From the NCBI GenBank assembly GCA_033764265.1, contig JANRJB010000221.1:1-8572 (forward strand): 8,572 bases of DNA, written 5' to 3'. The notes below the pieces were generated by a model. The model did not search any database, had not been told where the DNA came from, and was given only the letters and a program-made list of their open reading frames with translations. Below, in pieces: positions 1-6,556 of the stretch. The stretch's first letter is position 1. Every line of letters starts with the position of its first letter. The position numbers and the translations under genes are program-made. The stretch comes from VGEM01 sp033764265. Lineage in GTDB: Bacteria > Pseudomonadota > Alphaproteobacteria > Rhodospirillales > Rhodospirillaceae.

Positions 1-436
1 GATGAAGCTGGTGGAGCTGATCCGCGGCATCGCCACGGAAGAAGCCACCTTCGCCGGCGTCAAGGAATTCGCCGTGAAGCTGGGCAAACAGACGGTCTCG
101 TCGGAGGACTTCCCGGCGTTCATCGTCAACCGCGTGCTCATCCCGATGATCAACGAGGCCATCTACACGCTGTATGAAGGCGTCGGCACCGTGAAGGCCA
201 TCGACACGGCCTTGAAACTGGGCGCGAATCACCCGATGGGCCCGCTGGAACTGGCCGACTTCATCGGCCTGGACACGTGCCTCGCCATCATGAGCGTGCT
301 GCACGACGGCTTGGCGGACACCAAGTACCGCCCCTGCCCGCTGCTGGTGAAGTACGTCGAGGCCGGCTGGCTGGGCCGCAAGACCGGCAAGGGCTTCTAC
401 GACTACACCGGCCCCGAGCCGGTGCCGACCCGGTAG
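1..436 (+). CDS. 3-hydroxyacyl-CoA (3-hydroxybutyryl-CoA) dehydrogenase, C-terminal part
   Basis: This is the last 144 residues of an NAD(H)-dependent 3-hydroxyacyl-CoA dehydrogenase, which interconverts 3-hydroxyacyl-CoA and 3-ketoacyl-CoA in fatty-acid or butanoate/polyhydroxybutyrate metabolism in the cytoplasm. The visible part is the end of the NAD domain and the whole C-terminal dimerisation domain. FIVNR (residues 40-44 of the fragment) carries the active-site Asn. NEAIYTLYEGV (51-61), GPLELADFIGLDT (80-92) and GRKTGKGFYDY (125-135) are hallmark segments. The Met at base 2 is not the true start: it corresponds to the internal PVMKLVELIRG stretch of the family, so roughly half of a protein of about 290 residues lies upstream of the window. 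It is the single-domain type (PaaH/HbdA/FadB2-like), not a FadB fusion, because it ends right after the C-terminal domain. The exact substrate chain length cannot be told from the sequence. It stops with TAG, 22 bases before the glycosyltransferase gene. Confidence 0.93.
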   Translation, partial: MKLVELIRGIATEEATFAGVKEFAVKLGKQTVSSEDFPAFIVNRVLIPMINEAIYTLYEGVGTVKAIDTALKLGANHPMGPLELADFIGLDTCLAIMSVLHDGLADTKYRPCPLLVKYVEAGWLGRKTGKGFYDYTGPEPVPTR

Positions 437-458
437 GCGTGCGGATCGCCGGGGCGGC

Positions 459-2192
459 GTGTCCGAACCGGCGGACCTGGCGTCGCCGAACGGCGGCAAC
501 GGCGCGCGCCGAAGCGCATTATCCACCTTCGCCAACTTCGATTGGACGACGGGGGCGCGGCCGTACGCGCTGCTGACCCTGCTGTGCTTTTTCGCACTGC
601 TGCCCGGCATCGCGCGGCTGGCGCCGGTGGACCGCGACGAAGCGCGCTTCATGCAGGCCACCAAGCAGATGGTGGAGAGCGGCGATTACGGCCGTATTCT
701 CTTTCAAGACCTTCCGCGCGACAAAAAGCCACCCGGCGCGCACTGGCTGCAGGCCGGCGTGGTCAACACACTGGCCGGCGGCGACACCGGGATCGTGGCG
801 GCCTACCGCCTGCCGTCGGTCGTGGCGGTTTGGCTGGCGGTGATGCTGATCGCCGGCACGGGGCGCCGCGCTCTGGCCCCGGGCGTGGGTCTTGCCGCCG
901 GGGCGATCCTGGCCACCATGACGGCGGTGGTCGTGGAAACGCACTTGGCCAAGGCCGATGCACCCCTGCTGTTGTGCGCCACGATCTGTTTCGCCGCCCT
1001 GCTGGCCGCCTACACGGCGATGCCCGCGCAGCGGCTTCCACCGTCGCTGGTCGGCGGTTTTTGGTTGGCTCTCGGTGCGGGCGTTCTGGTCAAGGGCCCA
1101 ATTATCCTGGCCGTGGTGGCGCTGCCGATCGCGGCACTGGCGGCGGCCGACCGTCGCGTCGGCTGGCTCGCGGCGCTGAAGCCGGCGGTGGGCGCGCCGC
1201 TCGCGCTCGCCGTGCTGGCGATTTGGCCGCTGGTCTCCGGATGGGACGAGGTGCTGCGCTTCAGCGGCGCGGCCGCGGCCCAGGACCTGTGGCCCAAGCT
1301 GGTCGCCGGCATCGAGGACCATGGCGCGCCGCCAGGCACGCACGCTGTCGCCGCCCTGGTGACGCTGTGGCCGTGGGCGTTTCTGGTGCCGGCCACGCTG
1401 TTCAGCGCGTGGCGCGCGCGCGGCGAACCCGTCGTGCGCTTCTGCCTGGCCTGGATCGGGCCGTTCTGGCTGCTTCTGGAAATCGTGCCGACCAAGCTGC
1501 CGCATTATCCGTTGCCGGTCCTGCCGGCGCTGGCGCTGTTGATCGGCGCGGCCGTCTGCAAGGCGCGCACCCGCGCCGCACCGGCCGAGAAACTGCCGCG
1601 TGCCGTGTCGTCCATCGCGGTGGCCGCCCATATCGCGCTGTGCGGCGTGTTCCTGGTGACTTTGGCGCTGATCGACACGCCCGGCGCCTTCGGCACCATC
1701 CCGATCCTGTCGATCCTGGCGCTGGCCGTGCTGGCCGCGATGCCGCTGGCCGCGGTCTCCGACGCCAATCTGACGCGCATGGCGACCCGGACTGCTTTCG
1801 CCGCAACGGTGTTTTATGCCGCGACCTTCAGGCACGCGCTGCCCGAGACGCCGTCGCTCAACGTCAGCGCGCGCCTGGCCGCCGCGGTGCGCGCGGCCAG
1901 CCCCGACGGCGACGCCGACATCGCGCTGGTCGGCTACCACGAGCCGTCGGCGGTATTTCTGCTGGGCACACCAACTCAATTGACCGATGCCGCCGGCGGC
2001 GCGGCCGTGCTGGCCGACCGGCCCGGCGCGCTGGTTGCAGTGACGGCCGAGGACTTGCCCGTGCTGGCGCGAACCTTGTCCGCGCGCGGCGGAAAGATCG
2101 AGCGGATCGCCGAAATTTCAGGCTACAACTACGGACGCGGCGAAGCGGTCACGCTGATCCTGCTGCGCCGCAAGTCCTCGCCCATGCCATGA
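459..2192 (+). CDS. ArnT/PMT-like (GT39-type) polytopic glycosyltransferase
   Basis: This 577-residue integral inner-membrane protein resembles the ArnT/PMT (GT-C fold) family, which moves a sugar from a polyprenyl-phosphate donor to lipid A, another glycolipid or a protein on the periplasmic face. After an N-terminal tail of about 34 residues there are roughly 12 hydrophobic segments up to about residue 456, then a soluble C-terminal part (about 465-573). Family-like motifs are VDRDEARF (57-64), the acidic first periplasmic loop that binds metal and donor phosphate; KKPPGAHW (89-96), matching the family KPP-x-x-x-W; KADAP (165-169); LVKGP (210-214); and PTKLPHYPLPVLPAL (344-358). The start is GTG, chosen because no ATG occurs in frame before the first membrane segment; only a weak GGGG purine run precedes it. 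The stop codon overlaps the start of the next gene. The acceptor is unknown: ArnT-type lipid A modification is one option, but no arn/pmr synthesis genes are visible, so no symbol is given. Family call is firm, substrate is not. Confidence 0.88.
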   Translation: MSEPADLASPNGGNGARRSALSTFANFDWTTGARPYALLTLLCFFALLPGIARLAPVDRDEARFMQATKQMVESGDYGRILFQDLPRDKKPPGAHWLQAGVVNTLAGGDTGIVAAYRLPSVVAVWLAVMLIAGTGRRALAPGVGLAAGAILATMTAVVVETHLAKADAPLLLCATICFAALLAAYTAMPAQRLPPSLVGGFWLALGAGVLVKGPIILAVVALPIAALAAADRRVGWLAALKPAVGAPLALAVLAIWPLVSGWDEVLRFSGAAAAQDLWPKLVAGIEDHGAPPGTHAVAALVTLWPWAFLVPATLFSAWRARGEPVVRFCLAWIGPFWLLLEIVPTKLPHYPLPVLPALALLIGAAVCKARTRAAPAEKLPRAVSSIAVAAHIALCGVFLVTLALIDTPGAFGTIPILSILALAVLAAMPLAAVSDANLTRMATRTAFAATVFYAATFRHALPETPSLNVSARLAAAVRAASPDGDADIALVGYHEPSAVFLLGTPTQLTDAAGGAAVLADRPGALVAVTAEDLPVLARTLSARGGKIERIAEISGYNYGRGEAVTLILLRRKSSPMP

Positions 2193-2947
2193 ACATCGAC
2201 GCGAAATTCACCGATGGCCGCCTGGAACCGCGGCCCGACCCGTTGGCGCTGTCGGCCGTGCGCCGCATCGGTCTCGCGCGCCTGGCCTGGCCGGCGGCGG
2301 GCGTGGCGGCCATGTGCCTGCTGTGCGTCTGGGCGATCGACCGGCCGGTGGCAATGTACTTCAAGGCGCTCAGCGACACGGCGATGGTCGGCTTTTTCCG
2401 TGTCGTGACGGACCTGGGCCAAAGCGCGATCTGGTACGCGGTCGGTGTGATCGGCGTGCTGGCGTGCTGGCTGCGCGCGCGCGCCATGCCCACCGATGCG
2501 GCGCGTTTCGCATGGCGGCGGCGGGCGCGCTCGTTCCTGTTCCTGGTGGCCTCGATGCTGGCCTCGGGCACGCTGGTCAATCTGCTCAAGATGATCTTCG
2601 GGCGCTACCGGCCGCGTTTCCTGTTCGACGCCGGCGTGTACGACTTCGCGCCATTCGCGCTGGACCTGAAGAGTTCGGGTTTCCCGTCGGGCCACACCCA
2701 GTCGATCGTCGCGGCGATGATCGCGCTGGGTTTCATCTGGCCGCGGGGGCGCTGGGTGTTCTTCGCCGTCGCCGCGGTGGTGGCCGCCAGCCGCTTCATC
2801 ACCACGGTGCACTACGTCAGCGACGTGATCGCCGGCGCATTCGTCGCCGCCGCGGTGGCGTTAATCATGCGCGGGCTGTTCGAGCGCAACGGGATCGCGC
2901 TGGCGTGGACCGATCGGGCGGCCAACGAGGTGCGCCCGCGCAATTGA
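2189..2947 (+). CDS. PAP2-family membrane phosphatase
   Basis: This 252-residue membrane protein has the full three-part acid phosphatase signature of the PAP2 superfamily (phosphatidic acid, lipid A and undecaprenyl-pyrophosphate phosphatases). Motif 1 is K134 to R141-P142 (KMIFGRYRP), motif 2 is PSGH at 166-169, and motif 3 is S201-R202 to H208 to D212 (SRFITTVHYVSD). H169 and H208 are the expected general acid and nucleophile. About six hydrophobic segments are visible (near 33-50, 80-95, 115-133, 172-184, 186-200, 213-229), which would place the active site on the periplasmic side. The start is the ATG that overlaps the stop of the glycosyltransferase as ATGA. No good ribosome binding site precedes it, so translational coupling is likely. 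The same frame stays open back to position 542, but that stretch is the shadow of the glycosyltransferase and is excluded. Likely roles are recycling of the polyprenyl-phosphate carrier or dephosphorylation of lipid A (LpxE/F-like); the sequence does not decide between them. Confidence 0.92.
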   Translation: MNIDAKFTDGRLEPRPDPLALSAVRRIGLARLAWPAAGVAAMCLLCVWAIDRPVAMYFKALSDTAMVGFFRVVTDLGQSAIWYAVGVIGVLACWLRARAMPTDAARFAWRRRARSFLFLVASMLASGTLVNLLKMIFGRYRPRFLFDAGVYDFAPFALDLKSSGFPSGHTQSIVAAMIALGFIWPRGRWVFFAVAAVVAASRFITTVHYVSDVIAGAFVAAAVALIMRGLFERNGIALAWTDRAANEVRPRN

Positions 2948-2948
2948 C

Positions 2949-3602
<654 letters not shown>

Positions 3603-3661
3603 AGTAAGATGCTCTCCTGACATCGATTGGCGCGGCTCAGCGCACCGGGCGAAGGTAGCAC
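3603..3661. promoter_or_regulatory. divergent tlpA-argH intergenic region
   Basis: This 59-base gap between two head-to-head genes must contain or border the 5' control region of both, unless the promoters lie inside the coding ends. It holds both ribosome binding sites: AGGAGAG for tlpA on the minus strand, and GAAGG at 3651-3655, 6 bases before the argH ATG, on the plus strand. A TAAGAT at 3605-3610 resembles a -10 element in the argH direction, but no convincing -35 partner stands at the right distance, so I do not call a specific promoter. No clear operator palindrome is visible. Confidence 0.45.
3612..3618 (-). promoter_or_regulatory. ribosome binding site that decides the tlpA start
   Basis: On the minus strand this reads AGGAGAG, ending 9 bases before the ATG at 3602. 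It falls downstream of the alternative in-frame ATG at 3623, so it can serve only the shorter form (N-terminus MDQPRSPK). Confidence 0.6.
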
Positions 3662-5059
3662 ATGACGAGCAAGATGTGGGGCGGGCGGTTCTCGGGCGGT
3701 CCCGCCGCGGTGATGCACGAGATCAACGTTTCGCTCGGCTTCGACAAGCGCCTGGCCAAGTGGGACGTGCGCGGCAGCATGGCCCACGCCGAGATGCTGG
3801 CCGAGCGCGGCATCATCGGCAAGGAGGACGCCGCGGCCATCAAGCAAGGCCTGATCCGCATCGAGCAGGAACTGGCCAACGGCGCCTTCCCGTTCAAGCT
3901 GTCGCTTGAAGACATCCACATGAACGTGGAGCAGCACCTGACCGACCTGGTCGGCGTCGCCGGCGGGCGGCTGCACACCGCGCGCTCGCGCAACGACCAG
4001 GTGGCGACCGACTTCCGCATGTGGGTGCGCGCGGCCATCGACACCCTGGACGAGGAAATCCAGCGACTGCAAGGCGTGCTGATCGACCAGGCCGAGCGCC
4101 ACGCCGACGCGGTGATGCCAGGCTTCACCCACATGCAGGTCGGCCAGCCGGTCACCTTCGGCCATCACCTGCTGGCCTACGTGGAAATGCTGGGCCGCGA
4201 CCGCGGACGGATGGCGGATGCGCGGCGGCGGTTGAACGAATGCCCGCTGGGCGCGGGGGCGATGGCCGGCACGTCGTTCCCGATCGACCGCCACGCCACC
4301 GCGCGGAAGCTCGCGTTCGACCGGCCGATGGCCAATTCGATGGACGCGGTGTCCGACCGCGACTTCGCGCTCGAGTTCCTGTCGGCCGCGAGCATTCTGG
4401 CGGTGCACCTGTCGCGCTTCGCCGAGGAACTGGTGGTGTGGTTCAGCGCGCAGTTCGGCTTCGTCAAGCTGTCGGACGCGTTCACCACCGGCAGCTCGAT
4501 GATGCCGCAGAAGCGCAACCCGGACGCGGCCGAACTGGTGCGCGCCAAGTCGGGCCGCGTCATCGGCGCGCTGATTGGCCTGCTGGCGGTGATGAAGGCG
4601 CTGCCGCTGACCTATTCCAAGGACATGCAGGAAGACAAAGAGGCGGTGTTCGGCGTGTTCGACACGCTGGAACTGTGCCTGGCCGCGGCCACCGGCATGG
4701 CCGCCGACCTGCAGCCCGACCGCGATCGGATGGCGGCCAACGCCCGGCTGGGTTTTTCCACCGCCACCGATTTCGCCGACTGGGTGACGCAGAAGCTGAA
4801 CGTGCCGTTCCGCGAGGCGCACCACATCACCGGCCGCGCCGTCAGGCTGGCCGAGAGCAAGGGCTGCGACCTGCGCGACCTGTCGCTGGCCGAACTTCAG
4901 GGTATCGACGCGCGCATCACCGCGGACATCTATAATGTCCTGACGGTCGAGGCCGCGGTCGCGAGCCGGACGTCCTACGGCGGTACCGCGCCGGCCAACG
5001 TGCGCGAGCAGGCGAAAGCCGCGCGCGAGCGCTTCATGGGGAGCACGCTGAAATGGTGA
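3662..5059 (+). CDS. argH: argininosuccinate lyase
   Basis: ArgH cleaves argininosuccinate to arginine and fumarate, the last step of arginine biosynthesis, as a cytoplasmic homotetramer whose active sites are built from three subunits. The 465-residue length is normal for the family. Visible landmarks are KMWGGRFS at the N-terminus (4-11), HTARSRNDQ (105-113), the catalytic-region segment THMQVGQPVTFGHH (156-169), SDRDFALEFL (231-240), the fumarase/lyase signature GSSMMPQKRNPD (277-288) with the catalytic Ser in its mobile loop, and YSKDMQEDKEAVF (318-330). One mild oddity is Gly in GQP (161-163), where Ala is usual (AQP). The ATG at 3662 has a GAAGG ribosome binding site six bases upstream, and the N-terminus aligns with the family. 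It is probably the first gene of the argH-lipoprotein-lysA transcript: the lipoprotein start codon lies inside the 3' end of argH and lysA follows after a 10-base gap. Confidence 0.98.
   Translation: MTSKMWGGRFSGGPAAVMHEINVSLGFDKRLAKWDVRGSMAHAEMLAERGIIGKEDAAAIKQGLIRIEQELANGAFPFKLSLEDIHMNVEQHLTDLVGVAGGRLHTARSRNDQVATDFRMWVRAAIDTLDEEIQRLQGVLIDQAERHADAVMPGFTHMQVGQPVTFGHHLLAYVEMLGRDRGRMADARRRLNECPLGAGAMAGTSFPIDRHATARKLAFDRPMANSMDAVSDRDFALEFLSAASILAVHLSRFAEELVVWFSAQFGFVKLSDAFTTGSSMMPQKRNPDAAELVRAKSGRVIGALIGLLAVMKALPLTYSKDMQEDKEAVFGVFDTLELCLAAATGMAADLQPDRDRMAANARLGFSTATDFADWVTQKLNVPFREAHHITGRAVRLAESKGCDLRDLSLAELQGIDARITADIYNVLTVEAAVASRTSYGGTAPANVREQAKAARERFMGSTLKW
5038..5043 (+). promoter_or_regulatory. 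ribosome binding site of the small lipoprotein gene, inside argH
   Basis: GGGGAG lies 9 bases before the ATG at 5053, within the last codons of argH. It supports independent initiation of the overlapping small gene. Confidence 0.6.
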
Positions 5060-5184
5060 AGCGCATCGCCCTGTCGATCCTGGCGCTGATGCTGGCCGCG
5101 GCCGGGCTGTCGGCGTGCGGCAAGCGCGGCGATCTGGAGCGGCCCGAGGGCTCGACCTTCCCGCGCCAGTATCCGCCGCAGTAA
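5053..5184 (+). CDS. lptM: LptM/LppL-type small outer-membrane lipoprotein
   Basis: This 43-codon gene is easily missed because of its size. The product has a short basic start (MVKR), a hydrophobic stretch (5-18) and a lipobox LSAC (19-22), so signal peptidase II should cut before Cys22, which would then be lipidated. The mature peptide is only 22 residues, begins CGKRGDLERP (22-31) and ends in a Pro-rich tail. The Cys-Gly-x-x-Gly-x-Leu-x-x-Pro pattern matches the LptM (YifL) / LppL lipoprotein family; in E. coli LptM binds the LptD-LptE translocon and helps LptD reach its native disulfide pattern. Its placement immediately before lysA matches lppL-lysA in pseudomonads. The ATG overlaps the argH stop by seven bases (ATGGTGA) and has a GGGGAG ribosome binding site; the stop is 10 bases before lysA. 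There is no Asp at mature position 2, consistent with outer-membrane sorting. Lipoprotein status is seen directly; the LptM function is inferred from the motif and the location. Confidence 0.85.
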   Translation: MVKRIALSILALMLAAAGLSACGKRGDLERPEGSTFPRQYPPQ

Positions 5185-5194
5185 GTCCGGGCTC

Positions 5195-6460
5195 ATGAAT
5201 CACTTTCAATACGCGAATGGCGTGCTGCACGCCGAGGACGTGCCGATCCCCGAGATCGCCGCGGCCGTCGGCACGCCGTTCTACTGCTACTCGACGGCGA
5301 CCCTGACCCGGCATTACCGCGTTTTCCGCGAGGCCTTCGCCGGCGAGGACATCGCCGTGCACTATGCGATGAAGGCCAACAGCAATCTTTCGGTCTTGCG
5401 CACACTGGCCAACCTGGGCGCCGGCGCCGACGTGGTCTCGGGCGGCGAGCTGAAACTGGCGATGAAGGCCGGCATCGCGCCGGCCGACATCGTGTTCTCC
5501 GGTGTCGGCAAGACCGAGAACGAACTGGCGCTGGCGGTGTCGGCGGGCGTCGGCCAGATCAACGTCGAATCCGAGCCGGAACTGGACGCCCTGAGCCGCA
5601 TCGCCGCCGGGATGGGCGCCCGCGTGCGCGTGGCCCTGCGCGTCAACCCCGACGTCGACGCCGGCACCCATGCCAAGATCACCACCGGCACCAAAGAGAA
5701 CAAATTCGGCATCGAGTGGACGCTGGCGCCCAAACTCTATCGCCGGGCGCGCACGTTGCCGGGGATTACGGCCAGCGCCATCGCCGTGCACATCGGTTCG
5801 CAGATCACCGACCTGAAGCCGTTGGAAAACGCCTTCCTGCGCGTACGCGATCTGGCGCTGCTGCTGCGCGCCGACGGTATCGCCATCGATCATCTGGATC
5901 TGGGCGGCGGACTGGGCGTGCCCTACGACATGTCCAACGACGCCCCGCCCAGCCCGGCCGAGTACGCCGCGATGGTTCGTCGCACCGTCGGCGGGCTGGG
6001 CTGCAAGCTGGGCTTCGAGCCGGGCCGGCTGATCGTCGGCAACGCCGGTATCCTGGTGGCGCGCGTCATCGTGCGCAAACTGGGGACCGCGAAAACCTTC
6101 ATCGTCGTCGACGCCGGCATGAACGACCTGATCCGCCCGGCGATGTACGACGCCCACCACGACATTGTTCCCGTGCTTGCCGCGTCCGGCGAAGCCGGCG
6201 AGGCGGTCGAGGTGGTGGGGCCGGTGTGCGAGAGTTCGGATCGCTTCACCGACGATGTCCGCCTGCCCACGCTCGCCCCCGGCGATCTGGTGGCGTTCCT
6301 GACCGCGGGCGCCTATGGCGCGGTGATGGCGTCGACCTACAACGCCCGCCCGCTGGTGCCCGAGGTGCTGGTCAACGGCCGCGCCTGGGCCGTCGTGCGC
6401 CGCCGTCCGAGCGACGAGGACATGCTGGCGCTGCAATCCCTTCCGGCGTGGTTGGACTAA
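5195..6460 (+). CDS. lysA: diaminopimelate decarboxylase
   Basis: LysA is a pyridoxal-phosphate enzyme of fold type III (alanine-racemase-like barrel) that decarboxylates meso-diaminopimelate to L-lysine, the final step of the DAP pathway, in the cytoplasm as a dimer. The 421-residue length is typical. Key sites are the PLP-binding K60 in HYAMKANSN (56-64), HIGSQI (199-204), the phosphate-binding GGGLG (237-241), FEPGR (274-278), DAGMNDLIRPAMYDAHH (306-322) and the substrate-binding CESSDRF (345-351), in which C345 comes from the partner subunit's side of the active site. Y374 in AGAYG is also conserved. The ATG at 5195 gives the expected N-terminus; only a weak CCGGG purine/pyrimidine stretch precedes it, so coupling with the upstream lipoprotein gene (10-base gap) is likely. 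The 3' end is unusual: the last codons TTG GAC TAA are echoed downstream by three in-frame repeat units. Confidence 0.98.
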   Translation: MNHFQYANGVLHAEDVPIPEIAAAVGTPFYCYSTATLTRHYRVFREAFAGEDIAVHYAMKANSNLSVLRTLANLGAGADVVSGGELKLAMKAGIAPADIVFSGVGKTENELALAVSAGVGQINVESEPELDALSRIAAGMGARVRVALRVNPDVDAGTHAKITTGTKENKFGIEWTLAPKLYRRARTLPGITASAIAVHIGSQITDLKPLENAFLRVRDLALLLRADGIAIDHLDLGGGLGVPYDMSNDAPPSPAEYAAMVRRTVGGLGCKLGFEPGRLIVGNAGILVARVIVRKLGTAKTFIVVDAGMNDLIRPAMYDAHHDIVPVLAASGEAGEAVEVVGPVCESSDRFTDDVRLPTLAPGDLVAFLTAGAYGAVMASTYNARPLVPEVLVNGRAWAVVRRRPSDEDMLALQSLPAWLD

Positions 6461-6461
6461 A

Positions 6462-6506
6462 GCGGGCTGGATTAACGCGGGCTGGATTAAGGCGGGCCGG
6501 ATTAAT
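6462..6506 (+). repeat. three 15-base tandem repeats echoing the lysA stop region
   Basis: Three contiguous 15-base units start at 6462, 6477 and 6492. The core GCGGGCTGGATTAA is identical in the first two; the third has one change (CTGG to CCGG); the final base varies (C, G, T). Read in the lysA frame, each unit gives x-GGG-CTG/CCG-GAT-TAA, so the lysA terminus (TTG GAC TAA) is followed by three more in-frame TAA codons at 15-base intervals. The bases immediately before 6462 look like a diverged zero copy (GGTTGGACTAA against GGCTGGATTAA, 9 of 11 identical). This suggests local tandem duplication of the gene end. Confidence 0.85.
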
Positions 6507-6508
6507 CC
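6499..6508. repeat. perfect 10-base palindrome GGATTAATCC
   Basis: This self-complementary decamer spans the end of the third tandem unit and the first bases after it. With no loop it is not a hairpin terminator; it could be a protein-binding half-site pair or simply a by-product of the repeat ending in GGATTAA followed by TCC. Confidence 0.5.
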
Positions 6509-6520
6509 ACTGCGCCGCGA

Positions 6521-6550
6521 TTGCGCGCGTGCGGGCCGGCCCCGTACACT
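6521..6550 (+). promoter_or_regulatory. possible promoter of the DUF4175 gene, at leaderless spacing
   Basis: TTGCGC (6521-6526, 3 of 6 to the consensus -35) and TACACT (6545-6550, 4 of 6 to the consensus -10) are separated by 18 bases. Transcription would begin about seven bases after the -10, that is at or next to the A of the ATG at 6557. The absence of any Shine-Dalgarno-like sequence before that ATG fits a leaderless message. The spacer contains the perfect palindrome GGGCCGGCCC (6533-6542). Both boxes are weak and the region is very GC-rich, so this is a candidate only. Confidence 0.3.
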
Positions 6551-6556
6551 TGCGCC

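Noticed and set aside
519..1979. A 486-codon minus-strand open frame opposite the glycosyltransferase.
   Set aside because: Low-complexity Arg/Gln/His/Gly composition with no domain, opposite a well-supported membrane protein; a high-GC artefact.
542..2188. Upstream extension of the PAP2 frame to give an 801-residue protein.
   Set aside because: The extension is an Arg/Gly/Ala-rich shadow of the glycosyltransferase gene. The PAP2 protein proper begins at the ATG at 2189 and is already full length.
6462..6506. A CRISPR array or iteron-type origin.
   Set aside because: Units are only 15 bases, directly adjacent with no spacers, only three in number, and no Cas, Rep or AT-rich unwinding region is nearby.
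6462..6556. A Rho-independent terminator after lysA.
   Set aside because: The palindromes here have no loop and no following T-run, so nothing meets the usual pattern for an intrinsic terminator.
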